Positions 1 to 13,100 of a stretch of 64,000 nucleotides of DNA are shown here, piece by piece. The notes beneath the pieces were generated by a model, which was not told the origin of the DNA, ran no database searches, and was given only the letters and a program-made list of their open reading frames with translations. Each line of letters opens with the position of its first letter. Within the stretch, counting starts at the first letter, position 1. The translations under genes were made by a program, and so were the position numbers. The DNA is from Mytilus edulis (Eukaryota; Mollusca; Bivalvia; Mytilida; Mytilidae), in the NCBI RefSeq assembly GCF_963676685.1, contig NC_092349.1, positions 54,573,232 through 54,637,231 on the forward strand, read 5' to 3'.

Positions 1-1109
1 GAGATTTAGAATATTCATAGAACATTAATTTTGATTACATACTGGCTCCCAATTATGCTCTCTATGTTCCATCTCATAGAGAAATAACTTTGGAATGTTA
101 CCAGTAAAAATATATGTGCATATTGTTTACATTGAAATGTGTGGTAGCCCTTCCTTCGAGGTAGGGGTAATTAAGAAAATTAGTGTTAGTTTAAACTCTG
201 AAAATTTCAGAGCATATAAACGTTGAAAATATGCCACACAGGCATATATTTTGACCTTTAAAAAAAATTGTAGTGCATATGAACTTTCAATTCTAGGATA
301 AGATTTTTTTCAAAACTTCATAGTTAAAGAGGTACAGTTTTAGCCGTAAAAGGAGTTCCTATGGGAAATTGCATTCTCACTATTTACAGAAATGCAACCT
401 TGGGTTTTTCTCTGCTACAAAATGTTTTTCATCATTTACTAAGAAAATTGTTCTTGTGTTTTAAATAATATTCCTCTTCAAACAAATGATGTATGGAGAT
501 GTAGTTTACACATCACACCCTGTCCTAACGTTAGATCGTATTGACATATCTTTCAAAGTTTGTTTATACTCACGGGAGAACCATGACTTTCACTGCCACA
601 CTTCAAGTTAAGTTTAGCTTCTTCCGCCGCTCTCGAAACTTTTGAAACTGTTGAAGAAATGTCTTGATTGATGTACAAATAATTCCGGTCGCTTCATCAA
701 ACTTGTATCTTGAAAATCCATCATTTTCAAATTGAAAAAGATTTCTTTTTACTCATTGATTAGTTAATTCGTTGAGATATCATGTTGCCAAGCAAACCGT
801 TTTTGTTTCCTCCAGAGAATATTTAAAACATATGTGTACCCTAGCTTAAGGTCATTTTGGTATCATAACGAAATGAGGACTAATTCTAATTTTACAAAAA
901 GTGACAAAGAAGAAATTTATTCATAAAAAGATTCATTGAGAGTGATGTAGTCCCCATTTTGTGGACTCATTCATCGCAAAGTATTGTACAAAATTATATT
1001 TAAAAAAGTCAGAGATCCCGTATATCTTTACATTAATAATATAAACAGTATAAAAAGTAATCAATTACAACAACAAAGCTAACATGATAAGATAACACAA
1101 CGAAAACAA
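1..1109. other. 3' flank of the LRR gene, no gene seen
   Basis: AT-rich sequence holding the probable 3' UTR of the minus-strand LRR gene. No other coding exon or recognised repeat was found. Confidence 0.5.
916..921 (-). terminator. Candidate polyadenylation signal of the LRR gene
   Basis: AATAAA on the minus strand, about 190 bp beyond the stop codon at 1112-1110. It is the first canonical hexamer I noticed downstream, but AT-rich DNA makes chance matches common. Confidence 0.35.
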
Positions 1110-4100
1110 CTAGCCTGAACAATTTACGACTGTGCTATGGAAAGCTACTCCATCCCGGCAAGTGAATTGGTAAAACACACGTTTCACCGATTTTGTTATC
1201 CATTGATAGGCTGAAGCAGACATACAGCCACAGTCAAAACATTCCTTGCAATCTCTTACAAATATAAGGGATATAATATGTGAATATGTAATGCTGCAGT
1301 TGATATTTTTTACTGGTTAACTTACATATTAATGACTACTAGTATTTAAGTAGCTCTATGACAGGATATTACATTCCTCAAATCGTACTGATAAATACTA
1401 ACTACGAATAATCTGAACAGAGAGTTAAAAGGTTACATTTGACTGACATCAACTTGTCTGAATAGAAGTTAAAGCGTTCTGAGATGAACATGATAAACAT
1501 AAACGTTGTAAATCAAGGAATTCACGAGACACATGTCAACATCGTGTGACTACATGTCCTGATGTCATGATTGAAATCTGGTTTTCGATTTTTATTGAAG
1601 GCATTGTGTACTGAAATTTGACAGAGCAAATCGACATACTTCTTGTCATTTTAATGCGAGAATCATGAATCCTGCTAAAGGTTTCTGTGTTTTTCATAGA
1701 TGAAGAGATGAATCTTCATTTAAAGAATTTAATAACAAAATGACATAAGTGTTTTCACAAACAACTGTGCAATGTAATCCTTTAGGTATCTTGTCTTAAC
1801 GAACATGTCAGTATTTTATATAGATGCATTTTCAAACTGAATTTTCGTATTATTAACTTGGAATTTGTCGAACAAACAATGTCGTTGGAATACATACAAT
1901 TAAATGTATGCGCCCCATTTCTATTATTTAATTTGTTTCAGAGAGCGAATATGCTCAAAATTGAAAACAGTAAAGACCAAGACAACATGGACAACGCTTA
2001 TTCATTAGATTAGGAAAACAATATTTTTAATTGGTAAATACAATCCTATCAACAAACACATTGATATGATCGAATGCATGTTCTACTTACATTCTTTCCA
2101 ATGCTTCATTGTTTCTAAAAACATCATCAGGTAAAGTTGTTAAATTGTTGTATGATAAATCCCTACATCAAATAAAACGAACTAGTTAAACTAATTATCT
2201 TAGATTTTGTTAATTACAGAAAACAGAGCAAGAACTTATATGAAAATAATTTGTATATATACAAACACATAAAATGTACACATAGTTAAGGCTTAACTAC
2301 TTAAAACTAATAAAGAAAATAACAGAATTTCAAATAATACACCTGCATCTAACGTACTAATAATAATAGCAACATATTGCCGGATTTACATTCGCGAGTG
2401 CATTCTTAGTGAATAAAATGCAGTTGCATATTATCTAACGATGTTTTGTTTCATACAATATTTCAAATTAACAAACTAAACTTAAAATTGACAACATCGG
2501 TTGTCTGTTAACAGATGTTGAATGTATAATGTTTTCTCAAAATTTCTATGCTACTTCAGAAAGTGTTAACATTGGCTCTGCATGTTAGATGTTTTGTTTT
2601 TTAAATTGGACCAAAAAATGACGAATTTCACATAGACATAATGGTAATAATACTATCAAGACAAAAATATAAAAATATTTGGACAACTTTCTTTAAAGTT
2701 CATTATGCTTTAACCACTGAAATATACATTATTTGTACTTTACATGTAGGTCAATTTTGGTAAATTTTATTCATAATTAAGTCTCCAAAACAAAGTTTGG
2801 AGACTTATTGTTTTTGCTCAGTTCTTATTATTTTTATTTTAATTGTTTTTGTCATAATAAATCTTGGCCGCTATCCACGATCGAAATAGTTCTAAAATTA
2901 TTGACTGCTATATCAAAATTTGAATCTTTTGGTTACAAAACATTTTGAATCGTAGGTGGCGGCCAAGTTTTTCCTAAAACTTTTAAGTTTGAAAACTGAA
3001 CAAAATTATCACAATAGGCAACATGTCCAAAATGTACATACTATGGTGAATATAATTTTCTTTTATGAAAAAAACTGATTTATCTAACATACTTGGTTTT
3101 GAAATAGACCGTGAACGAACCAAGTTTTGACCTTTTCGATGTTTTGCGATAAAGTTAATATATTAGGCTGATTTTGTGCCATAAGTGAACTGTCCTTTAT
3201 GATATTGGCAGGTATTTGAATTTTTTGTTTCCTTTCTTCATAACGTCAATATTTTTTAGTGCATTTTAAAAACATCTGACATTTTTCAAGACTATGTTTC
3301 CTTTATAAAACGTTTTATTTATAAGTGTGTGTTTGTTCTCTGAGGTGTTCAAAATACAATTTTTTTGTCATTTGAATCACTTACTGTGAACTAATAAGTT
3401 ATAAATATCTTTCAAAATAGAAAATAAAGAAATGGCTTTTTGATGCAATTCTATTACGCCATTTGGGAACTCATGGTCTCGATATATATGGCAGTACTAT
3501 ACTATATTTTTCAACAGTGTTCAAAAACTAAAAAAAAAATAATTGCTGATATATTGTTAACTTCATGAATTGGCTTTTATAACAAGTATGGCAATACACT
3601 GCATCAACCACTTCTTTGAAGGTGTCTATGTTAAATTCAAATGACATGTACGTTTTTTCTGAAATGTTTTGTATCAATTTTTGACCTTGTTTTTCTTTGA
3701 AACATTAGATGGAAGTTATATGTTTAATTTTATTCGTTTTCCATGTTTTCATCATACTAAGAAATTATCAAACAATGATACTAGTATTTAAACTCAAAAC
3801 AACACATCAGACGATGCAATATATGTTCAAATACTTATATCAAATATATAATTATTAATTCGTATATTTTAACTAATTTGATTCGTTCAGGGATAGTCAC
3901 ATGTTAAAATATATTTTCAAAGGTAGGGAGAAATCGGCGGATAGCGAAAAAAAACATATTGCACAGCAAAAAGCATGTTGCACGGTTATTTTTTAGAATA
4001 TTATTAATTCGTATATTTTTAACAAATTTGATTCGTTAAGGGATAGTCACATGTTTAACAATACTTTCGAAGGTAAAGAGAAAACGGCGGATAGCAAAAA

Positions 4101-7100
4101 GCATATTGCACAGCAAAAAGCATATTGCACGGTTACTTTTAAGATATCTAAAAACCAATATACTTTGTGACGTCACGTAATGCATTTTAGGATATTGTTA
4201 ACGTTTTGAAACAAATGATATCTGTGATCCATTATTTGACGAAAAAATCATCAAATACAATGTACATAAGATGCAAAACAAACAAAAAAAGTAAATGAAA
4301 TAACAACTAATATTTTGTTATTGTCAAGGAAACAAATTATATGCATGATATCTATAAAATTCCAACAAAATCAAATTACGATTCTGATACATATATGGTC
4401 GGAAATTAATAATATAACAAATATAGCCTTTGTATGAGGTCAATACAGGATATATCGACCCAAAGAAGTATATCGACCTCGGACTTCGTCCTCAGTCAAT
4501 ATACTTCTTTCGGGTCAATATATCCTTGTATCGACCTCATACAAAGGTTGTATTTGTATAATATCTTAAAACCGATATACGTTGTGACGTCATTAAATGA
4601 ATTTCATGATTTTGTTAAAAGTTGTATGATACAATAATTATGATCTATTATTTGAAGAAAACAAAACCTTCAGATATATAAGATGTAAAAAAAAGGAAAT
4701 GCAATAACTACTAATATCATGTTGTTATTGTCAAGGAAACAAAATGATATCTATTAATTTCCAACACAATTTAATGACGATTTTGGTACACTAGAGGATA
4801 TATCGACCCAAAGAAGTATATCGACCTCGGACTTCGTCCTCAGCCAATATACTTTTTTCAGGTCAATATATCATTGTATCGACCTCATACAAAGGCTATA
4901 ATTGTACAGTACTACTACTTAACATTTTAAATGTGTAACTTCTACGTTGATCATCTTGTGATTTATCAGTAAAATTAAGCTGTTTATTCAGAAAAAGAAC
5001 ATAGATTTATTTTTTATAGGATTTCTTATTGTCAAAATTGAAAGTAATATTTGTACAAATATGACAATTATTAAAACGGCAAACGGTTAGCAATAACTTC
5101 AAATTTGTAAACTAGATTGAGGTTCGGTGAGCGAGTGGTCTATGAAGTTAACCTCTACATACAATTGATAGCAATTTTTTTTTTACTTACACAAATGCCA
5201 AGTCCAAATTGGTCCTGAAAATACCATCTGGTACGCCAGTTAGATGGTTGGTCGATAACTTCCTACATTAAATAAACAAACTTGTTCTTTTAATCCAAAT
5301 TACAGCAAACAGTAGAAGTACTTATAGGTGATTAATTATTTTGTATATATACTCACAAACTTAACACAAAGGTCCCCGGTTTGCATATCTTAACCGTTAG
5401 GAATTTGTTTTAATCGTTATAAATTTTAAGCAAAATATTCGCAATTTTTAATTAACATTTTTTGTGTAATGGCTTCTGTGGAAACTAAATGTGAGTTTTT
5501 TACGTGTTCTGATTCATATACATGCTTGTATACATAATGTTTTTAATCAGCCTAATTCAAAACATCTATGATCATCATGCTCACTAATTATTTTATGAAT
5601 ATTTCTAACTTTTTGTTCTTGCCTTTTCCATACAACATATTCATTTTTATAATATATTTCTTTATATCTTGGTCCCTGTGTTTCCCCGTTTTTTTTTAAT
5701 ACAATATCAATTTTTTGCATATTATTAACATTGAATGTTTGTCACTATAGTATGAGCGTTGGATATTTGTATCTATATAATTTTTCTTAAAATGTCCTGT
5801 AACAAGTCAGGAAAAACGGCAGTTATTATGTAACAGTTCGTTGATATGTATGTTGCATTGTCGTTTGCTTTTGTTGCACTTTGGTGTTTCTGCTGATTCG
5901 TTGTTTACTTCGTATAGTTGATGTATTTCCTTCGGGTTTAGTCTGTAACCCGGGTTTGTTTTCCCTCAATCGATTTATGACTTTATACAGCAGTATAGTA
6001 ATGTTGCCTTTATCTAACGAGTTACATTATTTAAATGTATACGTTTTTAGATAGTTGACTTTTAAAATTTTCATGGTATATTTTTCCTATTTTCGTTGTG
6101 GTGTTATGTTTTTTTTTATCAACTCATGTATTTTGATTGTCCCTTGTATATCGCCCACCTCCATATAATAGTCACCTTTCCATTTGATTTGTTTGAAAAA
6201 CAGTACTTATAAATTCTTGCTTGCCATGCTTTTAATTTGTGCTTATTGTATTTTAACGATTGTGAGCGAAGTAAAAAAGTTGACAAATATAATCCCCAGC
6301 AATGTTAAAATGAGATTAAACAATGGCAAGAAATATTTTTTTAGCTTCCTATAGGAATATTAAGAACTGTATTATACTTCGAAGTCGACCATTTCAATTT
6401 AATGAATCCAAAACGTAATAGAAAAAATCAACAGTAAAAACAAATAAACTTGTATATACATTAACTTACTTTTATGATTTATTTAATTTCCGAGAGAGGA
6501 TACCAACAAAACTGTCCTTTACGACCTCTGACATTGTTTAATATACAACGTTTAAATTTGAATGGTGACGTCAATCAAGCGAGAGCAATGCTAAATTTGT
6601 AATGAGACCATGGCTTAAGAGGGACGGCATATTAGAACATTAATAATAAATAATAATAATATCAGAAAAAATCGTTTATAAAATATAGATACACATATCA
6701 AAAGATAAAAGTATACACTTTTATAAATCCGAACCGATGGAATATTTGTGCATATTAGTAGTCAAACAAACCAAAAAAAGGGAATCCGTGTTCATCCTTC
6801 ACAACTTTATAAGATATCTTTTCTATCTGACTTTAGATACACTGCTTCTGAATAATATTTTAATTCATGGAAATTTAATGTTTCATTTTATTTTAACATT
6901 GATAGAAATTAAAGTTACCAGAAGACATGGTAATATGAAAATACAAATCCTAAAAACTTACAACATATGTACTGTAACAATATCGTATATTGTAAAGGCT
7001 GATAAACTCTTTGAATTAGAAAATCACAATACAATAATAAAAAAAAATTAAGAATGAGCAACTTAAACCATAATACGAAAAAAAAGACCCGGAATATCGT

Positions 7101-10100
7101 AAATCGAGTTAGAGACCCCATATGCGCGCTACTTGAATATTGCGTTGTATTTATATGAGCAACGCAATGGGTGCCACATATTGAGTAGGACGTTTTTACA
7201 TTTCAGAGCACCTTAGACAAACCCCAGTTTTGATAGGGTTCTCGTTGCTTAGTCTTTAGATTCCTACATGTATGTTGTTTTTGTTTACAATCACTACAAA
7301 AGTCAAAACGTCTGTGAAGACCCATTTTTTTTTTATGAATGAGCATAAATTTTTACTCGACATTCTTTCTTGGTCTATATTTTGTTTAAGAATTCTTAAA
7401 ATAGTATGATTTTGTCTTATAAATTTCTTGATTTTTCTTGACACATGTCTTGACAGTATTATCATTGTCTAAAAAAATCTCGAGACTTTCTGAAAAGTGT
7501 CTTGATTAGCCTCAACCAATTTAGACTGTCTAAAATTTAAATCGGCCAGTCTTGACATATTCTTGATATTCTTATTAATGTCTGAATATGTGTTGACATA
7601 TTTTTAAAGAGAAATAAAGATAAAGTTATTTGTACGACTTTGCCCCCGCAGAGCTATAGAAAAACAGTTCATTAACAGGTGTTACACGGACTCTTTTTAG
7701 ACGATACACGGACTCATTTAAGTTGTTACACGGACACTTTTTATGAATAGAATCACTCATGCATGATCAGTGAGTTCATTGGCACTTTAACTTTCAATTA
7801 GATTTGAACTTTTTGGTTCACCGACTTATTTCCTGTCTTTTTATTGAACAAAATTTTTACGTTAGCATCAATATCTTTTTTCAAACATGTCCAGTTAAAT
7901 ACTACGCATATCAGTACACTAAGGGATTAGACACCTAACTTCAAATGGGGGGGGGGGGGGGGGAGGGGGGTACGGTTTTCTTCTTAAATAGATATTTTGA
8001 TCCCAAATTTTATGAGAAAAAGAATACGACAAATTAATGTTTTGCAAATTAGTAGGGCGTTCATTATCACTGAACTAGTATATATTTGTTTAGGGGCCAG
8101 CTGAAGGACGCCTCTGAGTGCGGGAATTTGTCGCTACATTGAAGACCTGTTGGTGACCTTCTGCTGTTGTTTTTTTCTATGGTCGGGTTGTTGTCTCTTT
8201 GGCACATTCCCCATTTCCATTCTCAATTTTATTTGCATGATTCCTGAATTTCCGAATACCGTTAATAGTGCTAAATTAAACAAAACATTTGGGTGATGGT
8301 GTTAAAAAGTAAATAGTTAATATACTCAAAAAAGAACATACCACCCCCTTTATGAAGCAAAATATTCGGTCAAGAAATGTTTTCTTCAATATATGGACAT
8401 GAATAGTATTTTGGTCAATGCTGAAAGTAAAGAAATGATGATACTGACGTGTATATTTCAATAAAAATAGGATATAAGTAAATAAAAATCAAATCTAATA
8501 TTAGAAGATGAAGTCCCTATCAACTCACCAATGCACGATTGATCCTATAAACAAAAAGTGTTCATGTAATACACGTCCAAATAAGCAGCAAATCTAGAAG
8601 AAAATCATTCAACTTATGTCATCAATTTTGGGCGGTAAGCTGCGATTGGATCATATATTAAAACGTGTTTATTCCCGATCAACACTTGCAGATCTAGAGA
8701 CGAGCATGAATTTAAAAAAAAATTAAAGTATATGCCTGAATATAAATAATATTAAGACAAAATCCATTTTTTCATAAATATTTCATTCACTAATGAAGTT
8801 TGAAATTCATTCTTTTGATATATTTATATTGTTATCGAATTTACATCAGTGGCGGATCCAGGTCCAAATCCAGGACAAAACAGGAGGGGGAGGGTCCAAC
8901 TTTATGTCCCCATTTAAATGCATTGATCGTCAAAAAAAATGTTGTTCCAACCCCCACCGCTGAATACTAAATTCATGTATTTGGAAAACAAACACGCGAT
9001 TTTTACGATTTTTTTATGTGGGGAAGGAATGGCACATCCTACATTTTTCATCAAAAATAAAGATCACAGCCTGTTTATTTTTAAATGAATTAGACCTCCC
9101 CCCCTCTCCGCTTTTCGTTTCATTCATAAAAATCAAACGTTATCTTACTAAAATATTTCTTTAATATATTATTTTTTTACGAAGTTGCATTTAAAAAAGT
9201 CTTAAATGCGTACAACATTTTTCTTTTACTTGAAACGGTTCTTTTTTTTTTTTTTTTATCAAAGTATTAGATTCCTGATTTTTTTTCTTGAAAAATAATC
9301 TCGGTTAAAGGTAAATGAAAAAACAATGAGTTTATACTATAACTTCAATTTACTGCTTTAGGGCTATCTAGGTTTCTCAAATGTTTAGTCTTGCTAAAAG
9401 TATTATTACTTTCTTGAAACGTCGTACAAGTCAGATAAAAAAACAAAAAGAAAAAAAGAAACAGGCCGGTTACAACCGCCTCGGACCTTGACCTGACTAC
9501 TCGTGCAAAAAAACTATCCGGCAACGGTTGTTACCGGCCTTTTCTTTGTTTCCTTTGTATTTTATCTAATACATAATGTCATGTATTTTGGTCTTGATTT
9601 GTAAATTTCAATTTTCAAGTAAAGTTCAGACACAATTAAAAATGTTCAAAAATTTTTAAGCCACACAGAGGAAAATAAGAATGTCGAGAATCTGAATTTC
9701 AAGACAGTATTAAAATGTCAAGAATTTTTCAAGAAAGAAGACCATATTCAGAATATTGAGAATTTGTCGAGTTATTTTCATACAAATATAGTATAAATCA
9801 GAATTTGTCAGGAAAAATGTAAACAGAAGTCATACTTTTGGAGAATTTCGAGTAATTGTTCATGCAAATTTAGACAGAATTAGGTCTTTCCAGACTTTTA
9901 TACGTTTGCAGTACAATGTTTTGATGTTGGTCTTTTCCTTCTTGTAGCCATGGAGATTATTTTTGACCTTTGAGTTTGAATTTCACTTCTAGTATTGTCG
10001 GCTTTATTTACGTTAAACAGCTTCATCTTTATAGGGAAAAGTAAAGTTAAAGGATACTGCTGACTTCTTTTTCTCCTTTGATATTCAGCAAACATATCAA

Positions 10101-13100
10101 AATGATTACAGTTATTATTTACTTACAATTCTATTAATGCCACATTGTACTTAAAAACTGAACCAGCAATGCTAGTTAGGTTGTTACTCGATATATCCCT
10201 GTTTAAAAAAAAACAGAACAGGTTTCTTTCACTTTTATGTGTAAGATATTGAAAACTAACATAAAACAGAAAAAATACGTATATATATATACAGATAAAC
10301 AGATGATATTGGATATGTTCCTTATGTCGTAACTACCCTTCGCTTTTCACAAATGTGACCCACTGAATTAAACTATATACAGGACTTGTAATAACATAAG
10401 CAAAACGACGGGTGCAACATGTGGAGCAGGATCTGCTTATCCTTTCGAAGTACTTGAGATCACCCCGATGTTTGTTTGTTTGTTTTGGGTTCGTGTTGCT
10501 TAGTCTTCAGTGTTCAATTTTGTGTCTTCTGTTCTATTATTTGTCTGTTTGTCTTTTTTTTTTAGCCATGGCGTTTTCAGTTTATTTTCAATCTGTAAAT
10601 TTGATTGTCCCTCTGGTATCTTTCGTTCCTCTTTTATTTAGGGGCCAAAAAATAAACGAGTTCAGTAATATGTTTGATAATTCTGCAGATCATTAAATTA
10701 CATATAGATTTAACATGATATCATCTTTTGTTAGTGCTCTGTTTAGAATACTGCAGGGTAATGATGTTAATATTATCTTATTTTCTCAATGCATTTACCT
10801 TTTAAGCATTTTCATTATTTGAAAGATACTCAAACATACGAAAAGAGAGATAAGGTAAAGCATTCAGAAGATTTTAAAAAAGCATGGCATTTCATTAATT
10901 TGGTAAGCAGATATTTATCATATTTACAGCCTGACCAAACGTCTGTTAGATGCGAACAGGTCAATTGGTAAGGTCGTCAGGTGGTTTTCAGATATATATC
11001 TATTTAAAAAAGTAATAACAAATAATTAATTAACTGCTTGATAAAATACACTAATTCATCAATACAAATGCCGTGAAATTATGTATGCATGAAGAAAGAA
11101 GTCGAAAGAAAACTAAAGTAATATAACATATTGTCTCAGTTTCAACTTTAATTGCCCTAATTTATTTTCATTACATTTCATCAGTTCAATTCAAACAGAC
11201 TACATTTATTAGGAGACATAAAACATTCATAGACTATATTTGGATATGTACCAATGTTCGTTTATCTCAAGTAATGTGTTTAGGGTGTCAAATTTATATC
11301 TTACTCCTTTTTTCGTGGGGGTTGATCATTTATGTTAAATCATATGAAACGTCAAATGAAAACAAAGCTGAATATGACTTTATCATGTTTATATACTTGA
11401 ATTATTAATCGTTTATATAAAAAGTGAACGTCAACTTTTATTTTATAGAAAATCCTTTCTGCTATCTTCATAAGTGCACTGATATATAATTATTGACATC
11501 AAACACACTGATTTGCAGATACTTTTGAGGATATAGAGACTCAAATTATGACACCATTTGTTATAACTTCGGCCAACACAGGAAAACAAGGAAAACCTTG
11601 ATGATAAAATATTACTAACCGTGCTCATGAAGGTCAATAGTAGTTACAGATTCTTAAAAAATTAATGCAGCACATAATTTAATAACTGTTTAGGAATAAT
11701 TAACAAATTGAAACATATGGGTATATTATGGTAACATGCCACGAGTGGATCAGGATCTGATTACCCTTCCGGACCACCTGAGATCACCCCAGGTTTTAAT
11801 AGGGTACGTTTTGCTTTGTCTTTGTTTTCCATGTTTTCATTGTTGAAATAGAATTTGTCGAAAATACGACACAGATGTATAATAAATTTCAAAAAGGTGC
11901 AAGATTTATTTTAGTATGTATTCAAGCATTCGCTCAATAATTCCAATAATATTAAATTTCATGAACTCGTTTCATATTACTTAAAATTCTTATCGCCGTC
12001 GTTTTTGCGGTGACTGGTATTCTATAAATGATACTTGCATTTCCTCCAGATCAATATTGGTTTTAAACAGGTCTTCTGGAAGAGTGGTTAAATAATTGCT
12101 ATCTAAGTATCTGTAAACAAATAGTAATTAAAAAAAAACTGTAATATGAAGTTATAAGTTAAAAGCTTAGAATGTGTGAATGCATGACATCAACATTACG
12201 TCTATACAAAAACTCAAAGATATGTCTCTTATATAGATATAGGAAGATGTGATGTGAGTGCCAAAGAGACAACTCTCCATCCAAATAACAATTTATAAAA
12301 GTAAACCATTATAGGTCAATGTACGGCCTTCAACACGGAGCCTTGGCTCACACCGAACAACAAGCTATAAAGGGCCCCCAAATTACTAGTGTAAAACCTT
12401 TCAAACGGGAAAACCAACGGTCTAATCTATATAAAAAACGAAAAACGAGAAACACGTATGAATTATAAAGGCAACAGTAGTATACCGCTGTTCAAAACTC
12501 GTAAATCTATGGACAAAAAACAAAATTGGGGTAACAAACTAAAACTGAGGGAAACGCAAAATCCGATGATAATAACAAATATAACATCATAACCAAATAC
12601 ATGAATTTGGGATAGAAAAGTATGATGAATTACATAAACAAACGACAACAACTACTGTACATCAGATTTCTGACTTAGGACAGGTGCAAACATGTGCAGC
12701 GGGATTAAATGTTTTAATGGTACCACGATAAGAAATCAATTGGCAGGCTTAACTTAATCAAAACACGTAAATTAACACACTATGAACGAATAAATTTGAT
12801 CTGCGATATCTGAATGCAATTGCACAGTTAATAAAATATTAGGGACACACATTCAAGGCCAAAAAGCAAACAAACAAGTCCAAACAAAGCCATTGCAAGA
12901 CACCACTGCGAAATATTAAACCCTTTGAAATAAATTACTCTATGTTTGTTTTACTGGACTTCATCTAATAGACGCCTTTTCAATGAGGAAAACCAAAATT
13001 TGAATAAACAACTAGTTATACAGTTAGGCGTCAGCAGAATGTTTATAGATTTACCGTCCCCAGAAACGCTCATAGCTGCAATTTGAAACCAAAGATATAT

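Noticed and set aside
6737..7051. 104-residue plus-strand ORF
   Set aside because: It lies in an LRR-gene intron, has low-complexity AT-rich composition and no recognisable domain; chance is enough.
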